A DNA stretch of 27,710 bases from Clostridia bacterium (lineage in GTDB: Bacteria > Bacillota > Clostridia > Oscillospirales > CAG-272), in NCBI GenBank assembly GCA_017407375.1, contig JAFQWT010000200.1, forward strand, positions 1 through 27,710, given 5' to 3'. The translations under genes and the position numbers were made by a program. Below, one piece after another: positions 16,201 through 22,974 of the stretch (position 1 is the stretch's first letter; each line of letters opens with the position of its first letter). Below the pieces are notes generated by a model. It was not told where the DNA came from. It was given only the letters and a program-made list of their open reading frames with translations, and made no database searches.

Positions 16201-16844
16201 GGCTTTTTCACCCTTCCTATCTCGTTGATCTCTCTCTGCAGCTCAAGGAAAAAGCGCGAGAGGTGGTAGCCGTCACACACGGCGTGGTTGACCTTCAGGG
16301 TGACGGGCATACGGTAGCGCAGGAGGTGCCTCTCGTACTTGCCCCAGATCACCACGGGGTAGAGGGTGCTGCGCCCCTCGTCCACGTTCAGGGTCAGCGC
16401 CTCGTAGGGGATCCACGGCAGGCAGGAGATGTCAAACACGTTCGGCACCTGCGGAAGGAAGCCCGCCTCCTCCTTGTGCGCCGCCATATCGCGGACGCAG
16501 CGCTCGTGGAACTCCCAAAGATCGTCCGAATACTCGGTCGCAAACTTGACAAAGCGCTCGGTCCGCGGGTTGAAGTCGGTGTAGGAGGGGGACACGCGGT
16601 CCCACAGCCAAAGCTCACCCTCCTCGGTGAGGTGGTACTTGAATTCGTCGTGGGCGTTCATCCGCCTGCCGACCACCCACATCATAAGGGGGTAAAAGCG
16701 CAGGCCGTGCTTTTTCTGAAACCGTACGAGCGGCGTTACGTCCAGCTTGACGGTGGCGTTCATCACGATCTTCAGCTTGCCCGTGTAAAGGCGGAAGAGG
16801 TCGCGCCTTTCCCAGGTCTCAACGTCAATGAGCTTATGCGTCAT
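16197..16844 (-). CDS. Chloramphenicol acetyltransferase-like protein
   Basis: A 215-residue protein of the type A CAT family, CoA-dependent acyltransferases that form trimers. The catalytic motif is NHAVCDGYHLSRFF with His187 as general base and Asp191 as structural residue, matching His195/Asp199 of classical CAT. The N-terminal WERRDLFRLY and FYPLMMWVVGRRMNAHDEFKYHL are also typical. Chromosomal clostridial members often have unknown natural substrates, and resistance should not be assumed. The ATG at 16844 lies inside the last codons of the EamA gene (an 11-base overlap) with GGAG seven bases upstream. The frame open to 16919 is a shadow of that gene. Confidence 0.88.
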   Translation of the reverse strand: MTHKLIDVETWERRDLFRLYTGKLKIVMNATVKLDVTPLVRFQKKHGLRFYPLMMWVVGRRMNAHDEFKYHLTEEGELWLWDRVSPSYTDFNPRTERFVKFATEYSDDLWEFHERCVRDMAAHKEEAGFLPQVPNVFDISCLPWIPYEALTLNVDEGRSTLYPVVIWGKYERHLLRYRMPVTLKVNHAVCDGYHLSRFFLELQREINEIGRVKKP

Positions 16845-17745
16845 GGGGCTTCTCCTTTGTCTTTTTTTCGTTATCGCCGCCCTCGGCTCGGCTGAGCAGA
16901 AGGACGGAAAGGAGGACAAGCAGAATGCCCGCCCCCGTCAGAAGGTCAAGCGCCTCCCCAAGGAAGAGACAGCTGTAGACGGTGGCCGACATCGGCTCCA
17001 CGATCCCCAGCGCCGTGGCCGTCCCCGCCGAAAGGCGGCGCATGGCCAGCGTGTAAAGGAAGTAGGGAAGGACGCAGGTGCATATCCCAATGCCGATCGC
17101 CAGCGGCACCGTTACCGCGGGGCGGGCGGCCAGGTGGGCGCCAAGCTCACGGAAGCGGATGAAGGGCAGGGCCGCCAGCGTCATGGCCAAAAAGGCGTAC
17201 ATGGAAACGGCCACAGGGTCGTTCCCGCGCCGTACCGAAAGCTTGACGAGCAGGTTGTAGACGGCGTACGTCACGCCCGAGGCCGCACCCGCCAAAAGCC
17301 CAAGGACGTCAAAGCGGAGGTCACCGATGATGCCGGAGACGAGGCAACAGCCAAGGAGCATCAGCAACACGGCCAAAAGCTTACCGCGGGAGAGGCGCTC
17401 GCCAAGGAAGAAGAAGGAGAGAAACAAGACGTAAAGCGGTGCCGTGTACATCAGCATCACCGCCGTTGAGACCGAGGTCATCGCCATGGCAATGTAGTAA
17501 AGACTGGCCGTCCCGAAGATGCCCAGCCCCACCAGAAGAAGGAGGGGCAGCTCGCGGGGGCGCACGCGGAAAAGGGCGCGGTCAAAGATCAGCGCGTACA
17601 CCGCCATGGCCACAAAGGAGATAAGGGCACGGCAGCCCACCAGCTCTAAGGGGGTAAAGCCGTAGGGGGAGAGATAATGGGCAAAAAGGCCCGAGGTGCC
17701 CCAAAGGAGCCCCGCCAGAACGATAAGAGCTACGGATCTTTTCAT
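16834..17745 (-). CDS. EamA/DMT-family transporter
   Basis: A 303-residue membrane protein of the drug/metabolite transporter superfamily. It consists of two EamA repeats of five segments each. The first begins LIVLAGLLWGTSGLFAHYLSP and contains YTAPLYVLFLSFFFLGERLS. The second begins LGLLAGAASGVTYAVYNLL and contains ALGIVEPMSATVYSCLFLGE. The exported or imported substrate is unknown; family members move amino acids, sugars or nucleotide precursors. The C-terminal tail is charged (EGGDNEKKTKEKPHDA) and cytoplasmic by prediction. It starts two bases after the glycerate kinase stop, with AAAGGATG upstream, and overlaps the CAT-like gene. Confidence 0.93.
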   Translation of the reverse strand: MKRSVALIVLAGLLWGTSGLFAHYLSPYGFTPLELVGCRALISFVAMAVYALIFDRALFRVRPRELPLLLLVGLGIFGTASLYYIAMAMTSVSTAVMLMYTAPLYVLFLSFFFLGERLSRGKLLAVLLMLLGCCLVSGIIGDLRFDVLGLLAGAASGVTYAVYNLLVKLSVRRGNDPVAVSMYAFLAMTLAALPFIRFRELGAHLAARPAVTVPLAIGIGICTCVLPYFLYTLAMRRLSAGTATALGIVEPMSATVYSCLFLGEALDLLTGAGILLVLLSVLLLSRAEGGDNEKKTKEKPHDA

Positions 17746-17747
17746 GG

Positions 17748-18899
17748 TTACATCCTTTTCGCAAACGCGCGGACAAGGCGGAAGGCCTGCTCGGCGGTGT
17801 TTTTCAGGTTTTGGTAGGCGGTCCTCTTGTCCATGGCCTCCCCGAGGGTGCAGGGGGTACGGACAATGGGGAAGAAGGCGTCGATCCCGCGCTCGTTACA
17901 GAGGGTGGCCCCCTCGGTCACGGCGCCCGCAAAGGCAAGAACGGGCTTTTGGTGCCTTTTGGCCAGCGCGGCCACGCCAACGGGGGCCTTGCCCATCGAG
18001 GACTGCGCGTCCAGCCGCCCCTCCCCCGTGACGACCACGTCGGCCTCCTTGACGTAGGCCTCAAGCCCCGTTACGCGCATCACCAGCTCAATGCCCGAGG
18101 TGAGCGTGGCACCAAGATAGGAAAGGAGGGCAAAGCCAAGGCCGCCCGCCGCGCCCGCCCCGGGGGTGTCGGCGCTTGCGCCGCCCAGGGCCTCGGCCGA
18201 CAGACGGGCAAAGCGGGAGAGCCAGGCGTCCATGGTCGTTACCGTTGCCTCGGTCGCCCCCTTCTGCGGGCCGTAAATGCGGCTGCAGCCACGGTCGCCG
18301 CACAGGGGGTTGGTCACGTCGCAGGCCACCTCAAAGCGGCACTCGGAAAGGGCGGTAAGGGCGCCGTCCGTTTCAATTCTCACAATATCGCCAAGCCCGC
18401 GCCCGTAGGGGGCAACGGGGCGGCCGTCTTTATCCAAAAAGCGGAAGCCGAGGGCACTCAGCATGCCAAGGCCGCCGTCGTTGGTCGCACTGCCGCCAAT
18501 GCCGATCAGAAAGCGGCGGCAGCCCTTCTCCGTGATGGCATGGGCGATCAGCTCGCCCACCCCGTAGGTGGTCGTATGTAGGGGGTCGCGCCTTTCCTCG
18601 GGGACCAGCGTGATCCCCGCCGCCGCGGCCATCTCGATCACGGCCAGGCGCTCCTCGGGAATGACGCCGTACTCCGCCGTCACCTCCTCGCCCAGCGGCC
18701 CTGTGACCCTGTGGTGGCAAAGCTCACCGCCCTTCGCGGCGACCACGGCCGCCACCGTCCCCTCGCCTCCGTCGGCAAGGGGGCAGACCCTCACCTCGGC
18801 CTCGGGGTACACAGCAAGGATCGCCTCCCGCACCGCGGCCCCGGATTCCAACGTTTCAAGACTCCCCTTAAAGGAATCGATCGCCACAACTGCCTTCAT
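17748..18899 (-). CDS. Glycerate kinase (GlxK/GarK type)
   Basis: A 383-residue enzyme that phosphorylates D-glycerate with ATP, feeding it into lower glycolysis. It belongs to the glycerate kinase type-1 family. Conserved segments are VVAIDSFKGSLETLESGAAV at the N-terminus, CPLADGGEGTV, RFLIGIGGSATNDGGLGML, EVACDVTNPLCG, YGPQKGA, GAGAAGGLGFAL and VVTGEGRLDAQSSMGKAPVGVA. Length is normal. AAAGGAG lies shortly before the ATG. Whether the product is 2- or 3-phosphoglycerate is not decided by the sequence. It lies between the nitrilase-GDPD fusion and the EamA transporter; glycerol phosphates from the first and transport by the second could link the three, but this is only a guess. Confidence 0.94.
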   Translation of the reverse strand: MKAVVAIDSFKGSLETLESGAAVREAILAVYPEAEVRVCPLADGGEGTVAAVVAAKGGELCHHRVTGPLGEEVTAEYGVIPEERLAVIEMAAAAGITLVPEERRDPLHTTTYGVGELIAHAITEKGCRRFLIGIGGSATNDGGLGMLSALGFRFLDKDGRPVAPYGRGLGDIVRIETDGALTALSECRFEVACDVTNPLCGDRGCSRIYGPQKGATEATVTTMDAWLSRFARLSAEALGGASADTPGAGAAGGLGFALLSYLGATLTSGIELVMRVTGLEAYVKEADVVVTGEGRLDAQSSMGKAPVGVAALAKRHQKPVLAFAGAVTEGATLCNERGIDAFFPIVRTPCTLGEAMDKRTAYQNLKNTAEQAFRLVRAFAKRM

Positions 18900-18934
18900 G
18901 GGTGGCTCCTTTCGTCAAATTTGTAAAGTATTTT

Positions 18935-20557
18935 TTACTTAATATACTTCCCCTTGGCCGCGTTGCGGACCGCGAGATAGTCGTTTGTCAGGATGGTATC
19001 GATGCCCATGGCAAGGTAGCGGCAGGCCTCCTCGGGGTCGTCCGCCCAAAACACGTTGCAAAGAATGCCGTGGGCATGCGCCTTTTTCACGCTCTCCTCG
19101 TTGAAGTAGGGCTTGAAGAGCTGGACCTTGTAGGCGCCAAGCGCAATAGCGCGGTCAACGATGGACATGGGGTCACGGTTTCCGTCCCAGCCCACGCAAA
19201 CGCGGAGGTCGGGTGCGTAGGCCATCACACGGCGGAGGATCTCGTCATTGCTGGTCATAAAGTAGACGTGCTTTTCACAGTCGTATTGCCGCACAAGCGC
19301 CACGATCCTCTCGATCATGGGGTCGCCGTAATTGCCGTCCCAGATCTTGACGTGGATGTTCATAATGACGCGACCGCCGAATTTCTGCAGGATCTCCTCA
19401 AAGGTCGGGATCGTAAGACCGCGGAATTTCTCGTGGTGCTTCGCTCCGAAGTCGAGCTGCCGCAGCTCCTCGTAGGTGTGCTCGTAGATCCTTCCCGTGC
19501 CGTTGCTCACGCGGTCCAGCGTGGCATCGTGGCAGGAGACCAGCACCCCGTCCCTTGTGGACCACAGGTCAAACTCGATCTCCTCGGCGCCCAGCGCCAC
19601 CGCCGCGCCAAAAGCGGGCATGCTGTTTTCGGGGGCCACCGTGTTAAAGCCGCGGTGCGCGCAGATGCGGGGATAGGGCATCACGCTGTCAAAGGGAACG
19701 ACCGAGGCGCCGCCGTTACGGTAGAGCCAGGGACGGCGCCCCTCCTCGATGTACTCGGCGTGAGAGCGGAGAGCGCCAAGGTGCCCCGCGGGCTTATAGT
19801 ACTTATTCTGGGGATCGATCTCACAGATGCCAAGCCCCACGGAGTTCTTCATGTTCAGAAGGACCTCGCCCGTCGGCGCCACGACCATGCTGCTCCCCCC
19901 CACGGGAGAGTCCTCGCCGAGGGAGACCGAGGCGCGGATCAGGTGGGCGTTGGTATTGTAGCAAAGGAAGGTGTTGAGGATGGTAAGGGCCTCGTGCCTG
20001 TCGGTGCGCTGCAAAGAGCAGCCGATGATGATATCGGGCTTTTCCTTGGCTATTCTGGCAAAGCCCTCGTAAAAGTAGAAGTCGTAGCAGGTGAGGAAGG
20101 CAAAGCGCAGGCCCTCGGCCTCCAGAATGTAGGGCGGGGCGACCTGATAGCTGTACCCCACGTCCAGCCCGTGACCGCCCTCGGCCTCGGTCTTTACCTC
20201 GCTCGGGGCGGGGTGCGCCTTGAAATACTGCCCAAGGGGCCGCCCCTCGCGGTCAAAGGCATGCGTGGTATTGCGGACCCCATCCGCGGTCCTTTGACCC
20301 GCATTCACAAAGAGGAGCGCGTGGCACCGCTTGGCCGTCTCGGCGGCCCTTTGCAAAAGGAGGTCGGTATTCCTCTCGACCGCCTCGTAAAAGCCGCGCT
20401 CCCCCTTAACGTCCGCAGGGACATCGCTGTATTCGGGCAGCACGATGAGGTCCAGCGACTCATCGCACTCGTCAAGGAGAGACAAAAGCTCACAAAAGCG
20501 CGGTGCAAGCTCACCCTCGTCAAAGGAATAGCGGGGCTGGATCACACAGATCTTCAT
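18935..20557 (-). CDS. Fusion of a carbon-nitrogen hydrolase (nitrilase) domain and a glycerophosphodiester phosphodiesterase domain
   Basis: A 540-residue two-domain protein. Residues 1 to about 270 form a nitrilase-superfamily amidase with the full catalytic triad: Glu42 (VLPEYSD), Lys113 (YFKAHPAP) and Cys157 (FLTCYDFYF). Residues from about 297 to 540 form a GDPD TIM barrel with ICAHRGFNTVAPENS (His301, Arg302), EIEFDLW and SCHDATLDRVSNGTG (His343), all expected catalytic positions. Both halves look active. There is no signal peptide, so it acts in the cytoplasm. The GDPD half should split a glycerophosphodiester into glycerol-3-phosphate and an alcohol; the amidase half could then act on, or first release, an amide-bearing headgroup (inference). 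The ATG at 20557 has a weak site, GAAAGTGAG. The upstream extension to 20686 lacks homology. I find no convincing promoter before it. Confidence 0.9.
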   Translation of the reverse strand: MKICVIQPRYSFDEGELAPRFCELLSLLDECDESLDLIVLPEYSDVPADVKGERGFYEAVERNTDLLLQRAAETAKRCHALLFVNAGQRTADGVRNTTHAFDREGRPLGQYFKAHPAPSEVKTEAEGGHGLDVGYSYQVAPPYILEAEGLRFAFLTCYDFYFYEGFARIAKEKPDIIIGCSLQRTDRHEALTILNTFLCYNTNAHLIRASVSLGEDSPVGGSSMVVAPTGEVLLNMKNSVGLGICEIDPQNKYYKPAGHLGALRSHAEYIEEGRRPWLYRNGGASVVPFDSVMPYPRICAHRGFNTVAPENSMPAFGAAVALGAEEIEFDLWSTRDGVLVSCHDATLDRVSNGTGRIYEHTYEELRQLDFGAKHHEKFRGLTIPTFEEILQKFGGRVIMNIHVKIWDGNYGDPMIERIVALVRQYDCEKHVYFMTSNDEILRRVMAYAPDLRVCVGWDGNRDPMSIVDRAIALGAYKVQLFKPYFNEESVKKAHAHGILCNVFWADDPEEACRYLAMGIDTILTNDYLAVRNAAKGKYIK

Positions 20558-20653
20558 AGCATTCTCACTTTCTTCAAGCATGGGAGGCGGTTGACTTATT
20601 TTCTCGTCAGACAAACGACACTTTCGATGGGGGTCAAGACTCCAAAAGGTATA

Positions 20654-20668
20654 TTTTTGCGTCAAAAA
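20654..20668. repeat. Short inverted repeat upstream of the fusion gene
   Basis: TTTTTG (20654-20659) and CAAAAA (20663-20668) around CGT. It lies in the 167-bp gap upstream of the fusion gene. It may simply be the U-tract edge of the neighbouring hairpin or an operator half; too short to decide. Confidence 0.3.
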
Positions 20669-20693
20669 CGGGGGTTGTACGTACAAAAAGCCC
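20663..20693 (-). terminator. Imperfect hairpin with U-tract after the four-helix-bundle gene; contains palindrome TTGTACGTACAA
   Basis: The 12-bp perfect palindrome TTGTACGTACAA (20675-20686) is flanked by GGGG and CCC. Read on the minus strand, this gives an imperfect stem (GGG...CCC closing TTGT/ACAA) followed by GTTTTTG. It lies 32 bases after the four-helix-bundle stop and could terminate that transcript. An operator for the next gene is the alternative. Confidence 0.4.
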
Positions 20694-20724
20694 TTAAATC
20701 ATAGGTTGAAAGTAACATTTGTCC

Positions 20725-21078
20725 TTATGCGTTTTCCTTTGCAGTGGTGATGGAGGCGATGAGCAATTTGCGGATTTTGCTACACTTGGCGAACATATCC
20801 TTGTATTCTTCCTCGGTTATCATGTGGGTATCTTTGAATAGACCGAGCCAATAATCAGTTTCGTAGCATTCTTTCAAGGCAATTTGAAACTTATTGATAA
20901 AGTCCGCTTTGCTTGCCGCATAATTGGCTTCGTGAATATTGGCTCCAATACTTGTGCCGCTTCGCAATACCTGATTTAACAGTATGTTGCTTTTTCGGTT
21001 TTCTTTTATATCGGTGCAAAGATTAACGATATCAACGGCAAATTGCTTTGATAAATCGACTAAAAGGTTTTCTTTCAT
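20725..21078 (-). CDS. Four-helix-bundle protein of the S23/23S rRNA intervening-sequence (IVP) family
   Basis: A 117-residue helical protein of the S23/IVP family, related to the Avd accessory proteins of diversity-generating retroelements. Characteristic positions are LSKQFAVDIVNLC, the central QVLRSGTSIGANIHEANYAASKADFINKFQIALKECYETDYWL, and KIRKLLIASI. Family members were first seen inside 23S rRNA insertions and are usually found as stand-alone genes; they form pentamers with a basic surface thought to bind nucleic acid. The gene is visibly AT-rich compared with all its neighbours, a sign of transfer. GAGG lies seven bases before the ATG. Its leader is the hairpin array at 21098-21270. 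No reverse transcriptase, rRNA or transposase is nearby. Confidence 0.92.
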   Translation of the reverse strand: MKENLLVDLSKQFAVDIVNLCTDIKENRKSNILLNQVLRSGTSIGANIHEANYAASKADFINKFQIALKECYETDYWLGLFKDTHMITEEEYKDMFAKCSKIRKLLIASITTAKENA

Positions 21079-21097
21079 CGTAAGACCTCGTTTTAGA

Positions 21098-21270
21098 ATG
21101 ATTTGACACTCCGTGTCATGAATTGATGCTATCGCATCATGATTTCTCGTCGGCGTTCCGCCTCCTCCATGAATTGAATTGCCTCGTTATCCTTATGCCC
21201 CGCAGGGCAATTCATGGCGAAGCCAATTCATGAGTGCAACGCACTCAATTCATGCGCTCGCGCAATTCAT
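21098..21270. repeat. Array of seven distinct short hairpins separated by a constant AATTCAT/ATGAATT word
   Basis: Seven perfect stem-loops with different stems: TGACAC (21104-21118, loop TCC), GATGC (21125-21138, TATC), GGCG (21152-21162, TTC), TGCCC (21196-21209, CGCA), GGC (21216-21224, GAA), GAGTGC (21232-21246, AAC) and GCG (21254-21263, CTCG). Between them stands ATGATT or ATGAATT on the left (21098, 21118, 21139, 21169) and AATTCAT on the right (21209, 21225, 21247, 21264). The word is constant while stems vary, unlike REP sequences or CRISPR. The switch of orientation falls near 21195, where AATTGCC (21177-21183) and GGCAATT (21206-21212) form an enclosing inverted repeat. Confidence 0.85.
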
Positions 21271-22630
21271 TGTCGAGCCGACGTGTGAGACACACGACGG
21301 ACTCGACGTGCCCCGTACGCGGGAAAAGGTCAAACGGCGTGACGGGCCCGGGGACAAAGCCCCGCTTTGTGAGGTAGGCAACGTCCCGCGCAAGGGTGGC
21401 GGGGTTGCAGGAGATGTACACAAGGCGCGAGGGCGCGAGGGCATCCACCGTGTCGAGAAGGCGCGCATCGGCGCCCGCGCGGGGCGGATCGAGGACGATC
21501 ACGTCGGGGTGGGAGACCCCGTGACTCGCTAAGATCTCGGCGGTGGCGGCGGCATCGCCCACGGCAAACACGGCGTTTTTGATGCCTGCCGCCGCGGCGT
21601 TGCGGCGCGCGCACTCCACCGCCTCGGGCACGATCTCAATGCCGAAAAGGCGGGAGACCCGCCCCGCCATGGAAAGCCCGATGCTTCCCGCCCCACAGTA
21701 GAGGTCAAGAAGCACCTCGTCTCCCCGCAGCTCGGCCAGGGCGGCGGCGTGGCGGTAGAGCGCCTCGGCCGCGTCACGGTTGACCTGGTAAAAGGCGGCA
21801 GGGGCCAGCTCCAGCGTGACGTCTGCCAGCGTGTCGCAAAGATAGGGGCGCCCCCAAAGCGTTACGTAGCGCTTGCCAAGGATCACGTTGGTCGGCGCAT
21901 CGTTCACGTTCAGAAGGATTCCGACAAGCATCGGGAATTTCTGGGTCAGCGTACGGCAAAGCGCCTCGGCCTCGGGGTACTCGCCCCGCGTGACGACCAG
22001 CGTGAGCAGGACCTCGCGGCAGTCCTTGGCGGCGCGCAGGTAGATGTGCCGCAAAAGCCCCGTGCCGTCCTCCTCGTCGTAGGGAAGGACCCCCGCCCGT
22101 ACGGCGTGGGCACGGATCTCCTCGGCGATCCTTCCGAAAAGGGGGGGCGTGAGGGGGCAGTGCGCCGCCTCCACCACGCGGTGGGACCTTGGCGCATAAA
22201 AGCCGATGACGGGCACACCGTCCGCACCACGGGCCACGGGGTATTGGGCCTTATTGCGGTAGCCAAGGTAGGAGGGCGAGGGGCGCACCTCACCGACCTC
22301 CACGGAAAGCCCCGCCTTTTTGAACTCGGCCATGACCGTGCGGCGCTTCAGCCACAGCTCATGCTCGTAGGTGACGGCACCGTAGGCACAGCCGCCGCAG
22401 CCGTGTGCCTGGCAGTGCGGCTCGGCGCGGTGGGGGGACGGCTCAAGAAGCGCAACAAGGCGCCCGACCGAATAGTCGCGCGCCGATTTGATGATCTTGA
22501 CCTCGCAAAGATCGCCGTCCGCGGTGTCCCTCACGAAAACGACCTTGCCGTCCGCATCGCGCGAGACACCGAAGCCAAGATTATTGATGTCGGTGATCCG
22601 CAGCGGGATCACGGAATTTTTTGGGGGCAT
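21245..22630 (-). CDS. rlmD: 23S rRNA (uracil-C5)-methyltransferase, RlmD/RumA family
   Basis: A 461-residue SAM-dependent enzyme that would methylate a uridine of 23S rRNA at C5. An N-terminal TRAM-type RNA-binding domain (about 1-60) is followed by the iron-sulfur ligands Cys73, Cys78, Cys81 (HGCGGCAYG) and Cys158 (AAHCPL), the SAM site LLDLYCGAGSIGLS, VLDPPRAGAD and the nucleophile Cys408 in SCNPATLARD. The final HVESVVCLTRRL is where the family normally ends. The last eight codons (NELRERMN) and the stop lie inside the hairpin array at 21247-21270, so the native C-terminus was replaced or extended. Bacillota often have two or more paralogues, so the exact target (U1939 or U747) is not certain. 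GGAGG is seven bases before the ATG. Confidence 0.92.
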   Translation of the reverse strand: MPPKNSVIPLRITDINNLGFGVSRDADGKVVFVRDTADGDLCEVKIIKSARDYSVGRLVALLEPSPHRAEPHCQAHGCGGCAYGAVTYEHELWLKRRTVMAEFKKAGLSVEVGEVRPSPSYLGYRNKAQYPVARGADGVPVIGFYAPRSHRVVEAAHCPLTPPLFGRIAEEIRAHAVRAGVLPYDEEDGTGLLRHIYLRAAKDCREVLLTLVVTRGEYPEAEALCRTLTQKFPMLVGILLNVNDAPTNVILGKRYVTLWGRPYLCDTLADVTLELAPAAFYQVNRDAAEALYRHAAALAELRGDEVLLDLYCGAGSIGLSMAGRVSRLFGIEIVPEAVECARRNAAAAGIKNAVFAVGDAAATAEILASHGVSHPDVIVLDPPRAGADARLLDTVDALAPSRLVYISCNPATLARDVAYLTKRGFVPGPVTPFDLFPRTGHVESVVCLTRRLDNELRERMN

Positions 22631-22657
22631 AGCGTCACCTCCCGAGTGGGGGTCGTC

Positions 22658-22963
22658 TCAAAGATAAAAGTCCACCGCGGCGCGGCTCTCGCGCAGGGGG
22701 CGCATAAAGGCGCCGATGGCCACGTGGTCGGGGTGGCGGAGATAGGTCGAGAGCGTCTCAAAGCTCTCAAAATCCGAGATGAGCAAAAGGTCGCAGTTGG
22801 CCTCGGCCGCCTCGGGGGCGCCCACGTGCACCTCGGAGTGCAGGATCTCGGGTATGAGGGCGGGCAGCGCGCGCAGGCGCTCTGCCGTCAGGGCCACGTT
22901 CTCGGCCTTCCCGCGGCCGTCCGCCTCGGGAAGGAACTTGAACATCACAACGTGTCGCAGCAT
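22658..22963 (-). CDS. Dabb (stress-responsive A/B barrel) domain protein
   Basis: A 101-residue single-domain protein of the dimeric alpha/beta barrel family. It begins LRHVVMFKFLPEA, typical of Dabb proteins, has ILHSEVHVGAPEAAEANCDLLLISDFESFETLSTYLRHPDHVAIGAFM in the middle, and ends RAAVDFYL. Most family members have no assigned reaction. The ATG has GGAG seven bases upstream. It lies 11 bases after DUF1846 and 27 bases before rlmD, so all three genes are probably one transcript. Confidence 0.9.
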   Translation of the reverse strand: MLRHVVMFKFLPEADGRGKAENVALTAERLRALPALIPEILHSEVHVGAPEAAEANCDLLLISDFESFETLSTYLRHPDHVAIGAFMRPLRESRAAVDFYL

Positions 22964-22974
22964 CGTCTCTCTCC

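Larger units (their letters stand above)
20725..21271 (-). mobile_element. Candidate small mobile element: S23-family gene plus hairpin array
   Basis: The AT-rich four-helix-bundle gene and the hairpin array directly upstream form one compositionally distinct block between two GC-rich housekeeping-type genes. The right edge is sharp, falling inside the last codons of rlmD. The left edge is unclear; TCCTTATGC occurs both at the gene end (20722-20730) and in the array (21190-21198). That the two parts move or were acquired together is inferred from adjacency and base composition. Confidence 0.5.

Noticed and set aside
16197..16844. Chloramphenicol resistance gene
   Set aside because: The fold and catalytic His are present, but it is a chromosomal gene inside a metabolic-type string. 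Many such homologues have other substrates, so resistance is not supported.
18902..20704. A 600-codon plus-strand open frame opposite the fusion gene
   Set aside because: It is antisense to a protein with complete nitrilase and GDPD motifs, has no recognisable domain, and is an effect of GC-rich codon use. Similar long antisense frames at 1147-2133, 1278-2408, 2550-3485 and 4956-6233 were rejected for the same reason.
21098..21270. CRISPR array
   Set aside because: The constant word is only about 7 bases, spacers are self-complementary hairpins of 10-15 bases, and there are no cas genes.
20725..21271. Diversity-generating retroelement or 23S rRNA intervening sequence
   Set aside because: The S23/Avd-type protein suggests these, but the window holds no reverse transcriptase, no template/variable repeat pair and no rRNA.
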